DNA of 64,000 nucleotides from JBQKLI01 sp012798975. Its GTDB lineage: Bacteria; Bacillota; Clostridia; Tissierellales; Peptoniphilaceae. The notes beneath the pieces were generated by a model, which was not told the origin of the DNA, searched no databases, and saw nothing but the letters and a program-made list of their open reading frames with translations. The stretch is from assembly GCF_052116305.1 (NCBI RefSeq), contig NZ_JBQKLI010000011.1, forward strand, positions 19,624-83,623, in the 5' to 3' direction. Positions 1 to 8,419 of the stretch are shown here, piece by piece (the stretch's first letter is position 1; each line of letters starts with the position of its first letter). The translations under genes and the position numbers were made by a program.

Positions 1-620
1 TTTCCCCCTTCTTTAAGGATCGCTTCGTCCTGTCCCATACTCACTACGCAGGCATCCACTGCATTTGTGATTAGAGCTGAAATTCCTTCTGGAACATTCA
101 TATTTACAAGCTCCACTTCCTCAGAAGAAATTCCGGCGTCTTCTAAGATTTTAAAGATGTATTCCTGCACTGCTGTTCCTCTTTGATAGGCTATAGTCTT
201 TCCTCTCAAATCTCCTGCTTTTTCGATACCGGAATTTTTAGAAGCGGCAAGTTCCCATGCCGGTCTCTTTCCATCGATATTTATAAGTGTTGTATTCATA
301 CCGTTGGCCTTTCCTAAAACTGCAGCCATGGCGGCGTAAGTTGTATACTGCAGATCTCCGGCCAATATACTTTCTTGAATTTCCGGTGCCGCTCCTAGAT
401 ATCCCACAACTTCCGCCTTATACCCTAACGGCTCAAGTTCTTCGTTTAAATAGCCGTAATGATCCGCAACAGCTAATGTTCCTCCTTGCCAGTTTCCTCC
501 AGAGGAAGGATAGCCGATTTTTATGATCTCCAGTCCTTCCGCCGTTTTCTCTCCTGCGGCATTGGAAGAACAGCCGGCTGCAAAAATCAGCGATAAAAGG
601 ATCAGCAGTTTCTTTATCAT
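1..620 (-). CDS. ABC transporter substrate-binding lipoprotein, SsuA/TauA-like (3' end outside window)
   Basis: The reading frame runs from an ATG at 620 to the window edge, giving 206 residues without a stop. The N terminus has two lysines, a hydrophobic stretch and a lipobox-like end (F-A-A-G-C, Cys 17), so the protein is probably a membrane-anchored lipoprotein. The text after it (IGYPSSGGNWQGG, LAVADHYGYLNEELEPLGY, LAASKNSGIEKAGDLRGK, YQRGTAVQEYIFKILEDAG) is typical of the aliphatic sulfonate/nitrate/taurine binding proteins that feed an ABC importer. It starts 13 bp after the arylsulfotransferase-like gene and is probably cotranscribed with it. Permease and ATPase genes would lie beyond the window. 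The ligand is not known; a sulfonate or sulfate ester is an inference from the neighbour. Confidence 0.75.
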   Translation of the reverse strand, partial: MIKKLLILLSLIFAAGCSSNAAGEKTAEGLEIIKIGYPSSGGNWQGGTLAVADHYGYLNEELEPLGYKAEVVGYLGAAPEIQESILAGDLQYTTYAAMAAVLGKANGMNTTLINIDGKRPAWELAASKNSGIEKAGDLRGKTIAYQRGTAVQEYIFKILEDAGISSEEVELVNMNVPEGISALITNAVDACVVSMGQDEAILKEGG

Positions 621-633
621 AAGCCCGCTCCTT

Positions 634-2115
634 TTATTTCCCAAAAGATGTTACACAAAAGTTCACTACTTCCTCTTCCGCCTCTTCTTCTCCCATGCCT
701 GTTACCTTTTTCACCTTCGGATCTACCCCTTCAACTGAAGTGACTTTTCCGGTTCCTTCTCCCGGTGATGCGTTCTTTACTCTAAAACTAGACACATCGA
801 CAGGTTCGATGGATATTTCTTCCGGTTTTTCTAATTGAGGTACCCACTCATATGGGACACGGTATGCTCTATAAACCATATTCAAACGGTGATTCTTTAA
901 GTTTTTATAATATGGGTTGATATACTCCCAAACAATTTCATGATCTTTTGTCACTTCGATCAGCCTTCCGTCGGAACCTTCGGTTATTAAAGTATTTCCG
1001 TTCGGAAGCCTTTGTGCAGAGCTAATATAAGGACTGTAGAATTTATAAGCGTCAAATCTTAGATTACCGGCTTCTTCTCCTGTATACTGCCATACCACTT
1101 CCAATGTAGCTGGATCTATTTCTAAAACCCTTGATGTGTCTCTGATGGCGTTGTTTACACCGTTTCTGCATCCCGGATTACCCGCTCCGTAGCCTCCCCA
1201 GCCTCCGTTGTCAAAAACGAGAAGGTTTCCTTCTCCCGGAAGTCCTCTTGGAATCATATGAAGATGATGCTGTCCGATAATCCATCCGATTTCTTTTGTT
1301 TTTTCGTTTTCATCAAAATCCGGACCTAACTTCCAAACTACTTCGCCTGTTTCTTTGCTTATAATCGCTAAAACATTTGAATTTCTAGCATCCCAAATCA
1401 GATTATCCGGATGGAATCGTTCATCTCCCTGGTCATACCATTTGTTCGGTCCTAGAACAGACAAGCTGTTGATATGCATCCAGTCTCCAGAACCGGACCC
1501 GTCTTTATATTCTTTATAATTCGGATCAGCATAAAGGGCTTTTTTCGCATCTTCGTCAAAACCAAACTCTTCGAAATGATCGCTGGCTTTCCATTCCCAG
1601 ATAATTTCCCCATCCCAATTCACTTCTATAATCTTATCGTCTAGAAGCCTTTTGTCGGAGATTTCTGGTTTATGTACATCCTCGTGAACTAATAAAATTG
1701 TGTTGCCCCGGTCTGTAAGAGGTTCCTCTTTCGGCGAATAATAGCCCGTTCCTGATCCTTCTCTTTGAAAATCGTGATGCTGTCTGGCACAGAAATACTT
1801 TTCATCTCCCGGATCTTCCACTTCTTCTGTTTTGTTGAATTTCCATACAATGTTTCCATCGAAATCCACTTGAACCAAATCCTTTTGATCTTGATAAGAG
1901 TATCTTGGATTTCTTTCCCCTGTTGACCCTAAAACAAATCCTCCTGGAAGAATTTTGTTTGGAAATCCCTGCAAGCCTTCCCATAACTGAACCTCATTTC
2001 CATTCATATCGATTAACAACGCTCCTTTAATCGACGGAAATATTGTATAGCCGCTATAGGCTTTCTCTTTATTGTAAATCGTGCTTCCTGTTGGATAAAC
2101 TGTGGGATGACCCAT
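634..2115 (-). CDS. Arylsulfotransferase (ASST) family protein
   Basis: 493 residues. The sequence is a run of propeller-like repeats (IDMNGNEVQLW, VDFDGNIVWKF, VNWDGEIIWEW, IDPATLEVVWQY, VTKDHEIVWEY), the pattern of the ASST six-bladed beta propeller. Candidate active-site histidines lie in RQHHDF and GQHHLHMIP. Family members move sulfate between aryl sulfates and phenols without PAPS. The enterobacterial enzymes are periplasmic; this one has no signal peptide, so it is probably cytosolic. The start has a strong GAGGAGG site. It is followed closely by an SsuA-like binding protein. Activity is inferred from family only, and the substrate is unknown. Confidence 0.75.
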   Translation of the reverse strand: MGHPTVYPTGSTIYNKEKAYSGYTIFPSIKGALLIDMNGNEVQLWEGLQGFPNKILPGGFVLGSTGERNPRYSYQDQKDLVQVDFDGNIVWKFNKTEEVEDPGDEKYFCARQHHDFQREGSGTGYYSPKEEPLTDRGNTILLVHEDVHKPEISDKRLLDDKIIEVNWDGEIIWEWKASDHFEEFGFDEDAKKALYADPNYKEYKDGSGSGDWMHINSLSVLGPNKWYDQGDERFHPDNLIWDARNSNVLAIISKETGEVVWKLGPDFDENEKTKEIGWIIGQHHLHMIPRGLPGEGNLLVFDNGGWGGYGAGNPGCRNGVNNAIRDTSRVLEIDPATLEVVWQYTGEEAGNLRFDAYKFYSPYISSAQRLPNGNTLITEGSDGRLIEVTKDHEIVWEYINPYYKNLKNHRLNMVYRAYRVPYEWVPQLEKPEEISIEPVDVSSFRVKNASPGEGTGKVTSVEGVDPKVKKVTGMGEEEAEEEVVNFCVTSFGK

Positions 2116-2213
2116 ATAAAACTCCTCCTCATAAATTTCCTCTATTACTTTGCCTTAAATATGTTATAATAGCCATAGAAAACATATCCATGTTAGCAGG
2201 TATGTTATGTATG

Positions 2214-2232
2214 TCATATTTATTAAATATGA
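2214..2232. promoter_or_regulatory. 19-bp AT-rich palindrome upstream of the arylsulfotransferase gene
   Basis: TCATATTTATTAAATATGA reads almost identically on both strands. It lies about 100 bp upstream of the ASST-like start, in a gap with no gene. It could be an operator, but no regulator gene adjoins it. Confidence 0.3.
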
Positions 2233-2274
2233 TTATACAGCAAGGCCCTCCTTTTGTAAAATAATTCTTCTCAA

Positions 2275-2310
2275 AAAAAGAAAAGCCTATAAAAGACTTT
2301 TCTTTAGCTT
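2275..2310 (-). terminator. Rho-independent terminator of the chelatase-like gene
   Basis: On the minus strand GAAAAGTC, a TTTTATA loop and GGCTTTTC form a stem followed by a run of seven T. The stem overlaps the last codons of the chelatase-like gene. Confidence 0.7.
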
Positions 2311-3012
2311 TTCGATAGAATGAAGGATCATCTCTATAAAGAAGGGCTCATCGATAAGCGTTTTGCCGATGAATTTTATGTTGTGTTTTTTACATAGAAT
2401 TTTATTTAAAGGACTCTTCGGATATAATATATCTTTAGTCAAATGATAATTCGAATATACAAATAAAGGATAAAGAGAAGCTTTATTATCTTCTCCCAAA
2501 AAATCATAGATCTCTTTTTCCTCGATGGGGGAAAAAAAGAATATCTGCATTGATGGACATTTTTTCTTTAAATATCTATTGATCTCTAGAACTTGTTTTT
2601 CTCCCTCAGAAGATGCAGGTCTATGGGCAATCAAGAGAAGTTTTCCTTCTGTTTTTGAATAGGACTTCAAGAAGAGATCCATGTTTTCTTTCAAAGATAA
2701 CAAGGGAACTCCTATCGGGATATGGAAACCGCTCAACACTTCTTTTAAATCAGTATAATTTGTTCCAAAAAACAAAAGTGCAGGAACAACGAGAATCTCC
2801 CCATATCCTTCCTCTTTCAGCTGCAGAACTTTTTCTCGAGGGTTTTTATGAATATTTTCATGTTCCTCATGTATTTTTTTACTGGAATAGGTAAGATAAA
2901 AATCATATCCTTTGTATTTTTCCTTTAAACTTTGAAGGACAGACTCGTACTTTTCAACCAGCCGCTCTGCATTCAAACTGCCATAGGACAGTAAAAGGAC
3001 TGCTTTTTTCAT
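2287..3012 (-). CDS. CbiK/CbiX-like sirohydrochlorin chelatase
   Basis: 241 residues from the ATG at 3012, which has an AAAGGAGAA site; longer upstream reading lacks one. MKKAVLLLSYGSLNAERL matches the opening strand of class II chelatases (CbiK/CbiX type), which insert Co2+ or Fe2+ into sirohydrochlorin. Later segments (VVPALLFFGTNYTDLKEVLSG, YPLFVYSNYHLTKDIL) sit where CbiK has its metal-binding histidines, but only some His are kept, so it is a divergent member. It is transcribed away from sirC-hemC-cobA/hemD-hemB, which supports a role in siroheme or corrinoid formation. Whether the metal is iron or cobalt cannot be told. Confidence 0.6.
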   Translation of the reverse strand: MKKAVLLLSYGSLNAERLVEKYESVLQSLKEKYKGYDFYLTYSSKKIHEEHENIHKNPREKVLQLKEEGYGEILVVPALLFFGTNYTDLKEVLSGFHIPIGVPLLSLKENMDLFLKSYSKTEGKLLLIAHRPASSEGEKQVLEINRYLKKKCPSMQIFFFSPIEEKEIYDFLGEDNKASLYPLFVYSNYHLTKDILYPKSPLNKILCKKHNIKFIGKTLIDEPFFIEMILHSIEKLKKSLL

Positions 3013-3081
3013 AATATTCTCCTTTCTTTTGTCTATTATGGCATATCTCTTTACTAGAATAAAGAATTTAAAAGGTGATAC

Positions 3082-3255
3082 ATGGATATTCAAAACATTT
3101 TTATTACTCTCAAAGATTTTAATAAAGCAGATATTTCCACAGGAGAAAAATTCTACCGACTTCAAGAAAGATTCCCTTTCAAAAGCATACCGAAAAGTCT
3201 GCACGAATTTACAGGAGGGTTACATGAGCCATTTTCCTTTTTATATCAATACTAA
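3082..3255 (+). CDS. Short ORF overlapping the sirC start
   Basis: 57 codons from an ATG with an AAAAGGTGATAC site. It ends 32 bp inside the downstream precorrin-2 dehydrogenase gene in another frame. I do not recognise the protein (MDIQNIFITLKDFNKADIST..). Its position as the first frame after the divergent promoter region suggests a translated leader coupled to sirC, or the eroded end of a lost gene. The ribosome binding site is the main support. Confidence 0.35.
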   Translation: MDIQNIFITLKDFNKADISTGEKFYRLQERFPFKSIPKSLHEFTGGLHEPFSFLYQY

Positions 3256-3682
3256 ACATCTACAGATCCTTATTGTCGGAGCAGGCAATATCGCTCTTCG
3301 AAGAACAAAAGCTCTGCTTCCTTTCTTTGATCGTATTACCGTTTTATCCAAAGATTTTAAAGAAGAGTTTTTTCTTCTTCCAAAAGAGAAAATTCATTTT
3401 ATTCAAAAAAAGGCTGAAGAGAAAGATCTCTCCCCTTACAATACTATTATCGTCTGCACAGACGATTCCGAATTAAACTACAAGATATATCAGTGGACAT
3501 TGAAACAGAATAAACTTGTTAATCTATGCGACCGTCCCGACTTATGCAGTTTTTATTTTCCTTCCATCATCAAGGATAACGAAACAACGATAAGTATATC
3601 TTCCGGCGGCGATAAAAAAACTACAAAACGTATCCGCAAACATTTAAATCAATTTTTCAAAAACGAGGTGCCTTATGATTAA
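3224..3682 (+). CDS. Precorrin-2 dehydrogenase / sirohydrochlorin synthase (SirC type)
   Basis: 152 residues from the ATG at 3224, preceded by AGGAGGG; a longer frame upstream has no site. The N terminus carries the NAD-binding Rossmann motif ILIVGAGNIALRRTKALL, followed by NTIIVCTDDSELNYKIY and VNLCDRPDLCSFYFPSIIK, the usual order in the N-terminal half of CysG and in SirC/Met8. It oxidises precorrin-2 to sirohydrochlorin. It overlaps hemC by 8 bp and opens the hemC-cobA/hemD-hemB operon. No chelatase domain is attached; the divergent CbiK-like protein may supply that step. Confidence 0.85.
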   Translation: MSHFPFYINTKHLQILIVGAGNIALRRTKALLPFFDRITVLSKDFKEEFFLLPKEKIHFIQKKAEEKDLSPYNTIIVCTDDSELNYKIYQWTLKQNKLVNLCDRPDLCSFYFPSIIKDNETTISISSGGDKKTTKRIRKHLNQFFKNEVPYD

Positions 3683-4625
3683 GAAACTGCTTATCGGCAG
3701 CCGGGAAAGCAGGCTTGCTGTATTACAAACTGAAATTATTATCGAAGCTTTAAAAAAAGAACTGCCGGACTATACCATAGAACATAAAACCTTTAAAACT
3801 ACCGGGGATAAGCTGCTTAACCAACCTCTTTCTAAAATCGGAGGCAAGGGTCTTTTTGTTAAAGAACTGGACCGAGCACTCCTTGAGGGTGATATCGATA
3901 TCGCCGTTCACAGCTTAAAGGATCTTCCTCGGGAAACGGCTCAGGGAACAAAACTTGCCGCTTTTTATAAAAGAGGAAATCCCTTTGACCGTCTGGTCAT
4001 AAACCCTGACAAATATCCAAGTCTTTCAAAAGACCTTTTCGCTTTTTTTGAGGATCATAAGTCTTTAACCATCGGAACCTCCAGCGGCAGAAGAGCCTTG
4101 CAGCTGAAGGTATTAAAAAAGGATATCCGCTTTGAAAACATCCGAGGCAATATCCATACACGTCTGCAGAAAATGAAAGATCTGGATTATGACGGCATAG
4201 TCCTCGCCTCTGCAGGTATGATTCGGGCAGGAATCACAGACTATCCCTATTATGATTTCACAGAGGACTGGATGGTTCCAGCCGCAGGACAGGGCACCTT
4301 GGTTCTCCAGTGCCGAAATGACTTTCCAGAAAAACTTCTTTCACCCTTAAACGATCCCCACACTGCAATAGAATCCCTTGTGGAACGGAAGTTTATTCAG
4401 GAAATGGATGCAGATTGTACTTCTCCCATAGGGGCATATGCCAAAATACGGGATGGGGAAATTGAACTTCGTGTTTTCAAGGGAGAGGACTCGTGGGAAG
4501 AGCTTCTTCTTTATGAAGATATACCCCCTCAAGGTTTTTGGAAAAGAACAGCCCCTCTAGAAGAAAAAGAAAAGATCAGCATCGATTTAGCAAAAGAAAT
4601 AAAAGAAAGAGAGCATCATGAATAA
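3675..4625 (+). CDS. hemC: Porphobilinogen deaminase (hydroxymethylbilane synthase)
   Basis: 316 residues, the normal length. LLIGSRESRLAVLQTE at the N terminus, GGKGLFVKELDRALLEGDID and HSLKDLP are the family signatures. Cys248 in DADCTSPIGAYA is the site that carries the dipyrromethane cofactor. The enzyme joins four porphobilinogen units into hydroxymethylbilane in the cytosol. Its start overlaps sirC by 8 bp and its end overlaps cobA/hemD by 8 bp, so translation is probably coupled along the operon. Confidence 0.95.
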   Translation: MIKKLLIGSRESRLAVLQTEIIIEALKKELPDYTIEHKTFKTTGDKLLNQPLSKIGGKGLFVKELDRALLEGDIDIAVHSLKDLPRETAQGTKLAAFYKRGNPFDRLVINPDKYPSLSKDLFAFFEDHKSLTIGTSSGRRALQLKVLKKDIRFENIRGNIHTRLQKMKDLDYDGIVLASAGMIRAGITDYPYYDFTEDWMVPAAGQGTLVLQCRNDFPEKLLSPLNDPHTAIESLVERKFIQEMDADCTSPIGAYAKIRDGEIELRVFKGEDSWEELLLYEDIPPQGFWKRTAPLEEKEKISIDLAKEIKEREHHE

Positions 4626-6132
4626 AGGAAAAGTATATTTAGCAGGATCAGGTCCTGGAGACCCGGGACTTTTAACTGTAAAAACTCAAAAACTTATAGA
4701 GCAGGCCGATGTGATTGTATACGATCGATTAATCGGCGACAGCATTCTAAGCCTTCTTCCGGAATCCAGCGAAAAATATGATGTGGGGAAACTACCCGGC
4801 TTTCATAAAGTCCCTCAAGAAGAAATAAATAAAATGCTCATTTCCTTCGCAAAGGCAGGAAAGAAAGTACTTCGCCTAAAAGGCGGCGATCCTTTTGTTT
4901 TCGGCAGAGGCGGCGAAGAAGCGGAAGCCTTGATACAAGAAAACATCTCCTATGAAGTTGTTCCAGGTATCACTTCCGCCATAGCCGCTCCCGCCTATGG
5001 AGGGATTCCTGTGACCCATAGAGATTACAACACGAGTTTTCATATTATAACGGGCCATCAAAAAAAAGATCCCCTGACTCAAAAAGACTACGATAAATAT
5101 GCAAACCTTGAAGGAGCTGCGCTGATTTTTTTAATGAGCATGACAAATATCGAGTCCATAGCGAGAGGACTCTTGACTTCTGGTATGAAAGAAAGCACTC
5201 CCTGTGCTATCATTTCAAACGGCACACGGTTTAATCAAAAATCGAGTCTTTTTTCATTGAAAGAACTGGCGGACAATATCGATGCTATTCCCATCGAAAC
5301 CCCCGGGCTTTTTGTAGTGGGCGAAGTTTCTAAATTCGCAAAGGAATTCAGCTGGTTTTACGACCGCCCTCTTCATGGTGAACGGATTATTATCACAAGA
5401 CCTGAAGAAAAAGGCGGCGATCTTTCGGAGAAACTTTCGGAGTATGGTGCTGAAGTTATTCATTTTCCAGCAGTTAAACTGTTTTCTTTAAATATCAAAA
5501 AAGAAATAGAAGAGTTTTCTACAAAGCTTTCTTCGTATGAGTGGATTCTTTTTACCAGCAGTTATGGTGTAAAGTCTTTCTTTTCCAGATTAAAAGAATA
5601 CTCGATCGATTTTAGAAAACTTTATTCTGTAAAATTTGCAGTTGTGGGGCAAAGCACAGGCAAAGAATTAGAAAACTATGGATTTATACCGGATTTTATT
5701 CCTTCAAAGCAGTATGGGAAAGACCTTGCAGCGGAACTTATTCCTTATATAGATAGAAACAAGAACGTTCTTTTAATTTTGCCAAAGAACACTCCTTCCG
5801 ATGCGGCAGCTGAATTAAAGAAAGAAAATATATCTTTTGACATTATAGAAAGCTATGATAAAACTTTTCGCAAACTGAAATTTTTCAGTTCCTTAACAGA
5901 AGAGCTTTTTGTTTTCACAAGTCCTTCTACTGTAGAAGGAACACTTCTTTCTTTTTCAAAAGAAGAATTAATAGAAAAATCGGCAGTTTGCATCGGAGAA
6001 AAAACAGCCGCAGCAGCTCGCGAAGCTGGTTTCAGCTGTTTCATTCCTGATGAAACCAGCACAAAAGGCATTATAAAGGAAATTTTCAATTATCACGAAA
6101 GGAAAATACATGAACAACAGAACACGCTCTAG
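4618..6132 (+). CDS. Fused uroporphyrinogen-III C-methyltransferase / uroporphyrinogen-III synthase
   Basis: 504 residues in two domains. Residues 1-245 are the SAM-dependent methyltransferase (VYLAGSGPGDPGLLTVK, VVYDRL-like segment, LRLKGGDPFVFGRGGEE, VPGITSAIAAPAYGGIPVTHR). The remainder is a uroporphyrinogen-III synthase (IIITRPEEKGGDLSEKL, WILFTSSYGVKSFF, FTSPSTVEGTL). The fusion (CobA-HemD) is common in Clostridia. It converts hydroxymethylbilane to uroporphyrinogen III and then to precorrin-2, the branch point for siroheme and cobalamin. Overlaps with hemC (8 bp) and hemB (23 bp) place it inside one operon. Confidence 0.93.
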   Translation: MNKGKVYLAGSGPGDPGLLTVKTQKLIEQADVIVYDRLIGDSILSLLPESSEKYDVGKLPGFHKVPQEEINKMLISFAKAGKKVLRLKGGDPFVFGRGGEEAEALIQENISYEVVPGITSAIAAPAYGGIPVTHRDYNTSFHIITGHQKKDPLTQKDYDKYANLEGAALIFLMSMTNIESIARGLLTSGMKESTPCAIISNGTRFNQKSSLFSLKELADNIDAIPIETPGLFVVGEVSKFAKEFSWFYDRPLHGERIIITRPEEKGGDLSEKLSEYGAEVIHFPAVKLFSLNIKKEIEEFSTKLSSYEWILFTSSYGVKSFFSRLKEYSIDFRKLYSVKFAVVGQSTGKELENYGFIPDFIPSKQYGKDLAAELIPYIDRNKNVLLILPKNTPSDAAAELKKENISFDIIESYDKTFRKLKFFSSLTEELFVFTSPSTVEGTLLSFSKEELIEKSAVCIGEKTAAAAREAGFSCFIPDETSTKGIIKEIFNYHERKIHEQQNTL

Positions 6133-7090
6133 AAGACTAAGAGACAATGAAAAAATAAGAAATCTCGTACGAGAGACTTCCGTAAATACATCCTCCCTGA
6201 TCTATCCGATCTTTATTCAGGAAGGAAAAAATATAAAAGAAGAAATACCTTCTATGGAAGGCCAGTACCGCTATTCTTTAGACCAGCTCCCCTTTCGATT
6301 GGAAGAGTTGGCGATCAAAGGCGTGCAGAATATTATGCTCTTCGGTATCCCTGATCATAAAGACGAAATCGGAAGCGGTGCTTTTCACGAAGAAGGCATT
6401 ATTCAGAAAACTCTCCTTCAGTCTAAAGAAACGCATCCCGAACTCTTTTATATCGCAGATCTCTGCATGTGCGAATACACCTCCCACGGCCACTGCGGTA
6501 TTTTGAAAAATGGCAAAGTCGACAACGATACTACCCTAGAATATTTAGAAAAAATCGCAGTTTCACAAGCAGAAGCTGGAGCGGATATGATCGCACCTTC
6601 GGATATGATGGATTTTCGAATCGGAAGAATCAGAGATGAGCTTGATAAAAGAGGCTTTCAAAACCTTCCTATTATGGCATATTCTGCAAAATATGCCTCG
6701 TCTTTTTACGATCCTTTCCGAGCCGCTGCCGACTCTGCTCCCGCCTGCGGGAATCGAAAATCTTATCAAATGGACTTTCACAATCGCAAAGAAGCAATCA
6801 AAGAAATTCTTCAGGATATTTCAGAAGGCGCCGATATTATAATGGTGAAACCAGCGCTTTCTTATCTCGATATTATCCGCGAAGCAGCCAATGAAATTCA
6901 TGTGCCTTTGGCTGCCTACAGCGTAAGCGGCGAGTACGCCATGATTAAAGGAGCATCAGGAACTGGATATATCGACGAAGATCGGATCGTAGCGGAGACG
7001 ACCATTTCCATTTTTAGAGCTGGAGCCGATATTCTCCTCACTTATTATGCTGAAAAAATAATTGATTTAATCCACAAAGGATGGATCTAA
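6110..7090 (+). CDS. hemB: Delta-aminolevulinic acid dehydratase (porphobilinogen synthase)
   Basis: 326 residues. The zinc-type cysteine cluster is present (Cys119, 121 and 129 in DLCMCEYTSHGHCG). The two active-site lysines are Lys194 in AYSAKYASSFYDPFR and Lys247 in IIMVKPALSYLD. It condenses two 5-aminolevulinate molecules to porphobilinogen. The ATG lies 23 bp inside the end of cobA/hemD, with an AAAGGAAAA site. A terminator follows at once, so this is the last gene of the operon. Genes for making aminolevulinate (hemA, hemL) are not in the window. Confidence 0.95.
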   Translation: MNNRTRSRRLRDNEKIRNLVRETSVNTSSLIYPIFIQEGKNIKEEIPSMEGQYRYSLDQLPFRLEELAIKGVQNIMLFGIPDHKDEIGSGAFHEEGIIQKTLLQSKETHPELFYIADLCMCEYTSHGHCGILKNGKVDNDTTLEYLEKIAVSQAEAGADMIAPSDMMDFRIGRIRDELDKRGFQNLPIMAYSAKYASSFYDPFRAAADSAPACGNRKSYQMDFHNRKEAIKEILQDISEGADIIMVKPALSYLDIIREAANEIHVPLAAYSVSGEYAMIKGASGTGYIDEDRIVAETTISIFRAGADILLTYYAEKIIDLIHKGWI

Positions 7091-7105
7091 TACTTTTGGA
7101 ACAAC

Positions 7106-7145
7106 AAAAAGCAAAGCCGGATTCTAAACCGGCTTTGCTTTTTTC
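7106..7145 (+). terminator. Terminator after hemB
   Basis: AAGCAAAGCCGG and CCGGCTTTGCTT form a perfect stem around an 8-nt loop, flanked by A and T runs. It ends the siroheme operon and could act in both directions. Confidence 0.9.
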
Positions 7146-7191
7146 TTCGGGGTCAGGGATTCGTTTGTTCGTTCATGGATCTTTTTAACAA

Positions 7192-7262
7192 AAAACTTTA
7201 GAGCCACAGGCGAAAAAATTTTCTTTCCCTATAGCCTATAGCCTAGTACCTATTTCCTACTC
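7192..7262 (+). repeat. Intergenic repeat, family A copy 1
   Basis: The segment begins ACTTTAGAGCCACAGGCG, continues with AAAAATTTTCTTTCCCTAT, and then has short echoes (CTATAGCCTATAGCC, CCTATTTCCTACTCCCTAC). The same core recurs at 21899-21985 (inverted) and 24255-24310. It fills the gap between the hemB terminator and the SPFH gene stop. Confidence 0.55.
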
Positions 7263-7263
7263 C

Positions 7264-8271
7264 CTACTTCCCGCTATGTGTCATCGAACTGCTGTTTACT
7301 ATAGGCTGTACGTCATTGTTTCCAACGAGTACTACCATTAAGTTGCTGACAAGCTGGGCTTTTTTCTCTTCATCGAGATTTACTACATTTTGATCTGACA
7401 GCTGATTTAAAGCCATTTCTGTCATCCCTACAGCTCCTTCTACAATCTTTTCTCTCGCCGCTACGATCGCTGCGGCTTGCTGTCTTTGAAGCATAGCTGC
7501 TGCGATTTCTTCTGCATAGGATAAATGGGAAATTCGTACGTCTTCTACGACAAGTCCTGCATTATCAACTTTCGTCTGAAGATCTTTTCGCATCTCCTCG
7601 GCTATAGACTGGACGGAGCCGATAAGAGTTTTTTCCACCTCTTCCATGTTGTCATATTCTAGATTTTCATAGGGATACATTCTAGCTATATGTCTGACAG
7701 CAGCGTCGCATTGTGTAGACATATATTGAGAATAGTCTTCTACATTAAAAACAGCTTTTGTAGGATTCTCCACATGCCAGATCACTATCGTCTCTATCAA
7801 GATCGGATTTCCTAAAAAATCATTGATCTTTTGTTTTTCGTTATTTAAAGATCGTGTCTTTAAAGATATCTTATTATTATATCGAAACTGTCCCCCTCCG
7901 GTTTTTGTGCTTTGAAATACAAAGCCTCCTCCAGAACCTGCTTTCGAAGAAAAGGGATTGACAAAATAAAATCCCGGTTCCTTTATAGTTCCATAATATT
8001 TCCCAAATAAAGTTAAAACAATAGCTTCTTTCGGTTTCACAATTTTAAGCCCTGCCAGAGAAATAATCGTCCCTACATAAAACAGGATCGATAACATCAG
8101 CAAAAGCCATAACAGCCCTCCTGAAAATCTGCTGTAGTAAGAACCGATATTCGAAACAGCAAAGATAAAAAGAAGAATAGATCCAAAATGGACTGCCAAA
8201 ATCAAAAACAATGCGGGAAACCCTTTCATCGGCCGAATCAATTTTTCTTCAATACTATTTTTTATTTCCAT
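7264..8271 (-). CDS. SPFH/Band 7 domain membrane protein
   Basis: 335 residues. Two hydrophobic segments lie in the first 75 residues (ALFLILAVHFGSILLFIFAV; GGLLWLLLMLSILFYVGTI). Next comes the Band 7 opening (VKPKEAIVLTLFGKYYGTIKEPGFYFVNPF), a core domain (NPILIETIVIWHVENPTKAVF, VEDVRISHLSYAEEIAAAMLQRQQA) and a helical tail. SPFH proteins form membrane-bound cages or microdomain scaffolds and often act in membrane quality control. No linked NfeD or FtsH gene is present, so the specific role stays open. Confidence 0.85.
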   Translation of the reverse strand: MEIKNSIEEKLIRPMKGFPALFLILAVHFGSILLFIFAVSNIGSYYSRFSGGLLWLLLMLSILFYVGTIISLAGLKIVKPKEAIVLTLFGKYYGTIKEPGFYFVNPFSSKAGSGGGFVFQSTKTGGGQFRYNNKISLKTRSLNNEKQKINDFLGNPILIETIVIWHVENPTKAVFNVEDYSQYMSTQCDAAVRHIARMYPYENLEYDNMEEVEKTLIGSVQSIAEEMRKDLQTKVDNAGLVVEDVRISHLSYAEEIAAAMLQRQQAAAIVAAREKIVEGAVGMTEMALNQLSDQNVVNLDEEKKAQLVSNLMVVLVGNNDVQPIVNSSSMTHSGK

Positions 8272-8334
8272 AATAACCTCCTTTTTAAAACTATATTATA
8301 GATACCCTTTTTTTGATTTCTTTAGAATCTTTAT

Positions 8335-8387
8335 AAAAAAATGCACCTTTTAACCTCCCTAAGAGTAAAAGATGCATTTTTTATTTT
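8335..8387 (-). terminator. Terminator after the alanine/sodium symporter gene
   Basis: ATGCA(C/T)CTTTTA arms enclose a 15-nt loop. One pair is a G-U wobble when read on the minus strand but a C-A mismatch on the plus strand. It therefore best fits termination of the minus-strand symporter transcript; A/T runs flank both sides. Confidence 0.75.
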
Positions 8388-8419
8388 ACTGCATAATATC
8401 ATCAGCATAATTTGCCGGA

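Noticed and set aside
3013..3223. A cobalamin riboswitch before the tetrapyrrole operon
   Set aside because: The divergent gap lacks the B12-box and conserved core; it mainly holds a short ORF.
7192..7262. Short CTATAGCC and CCTATTTCC repeats as a CRISPR or tandem array
   Set aside because: Units are too short and irregular, with no spacers; they belong to a dispersed repeat.
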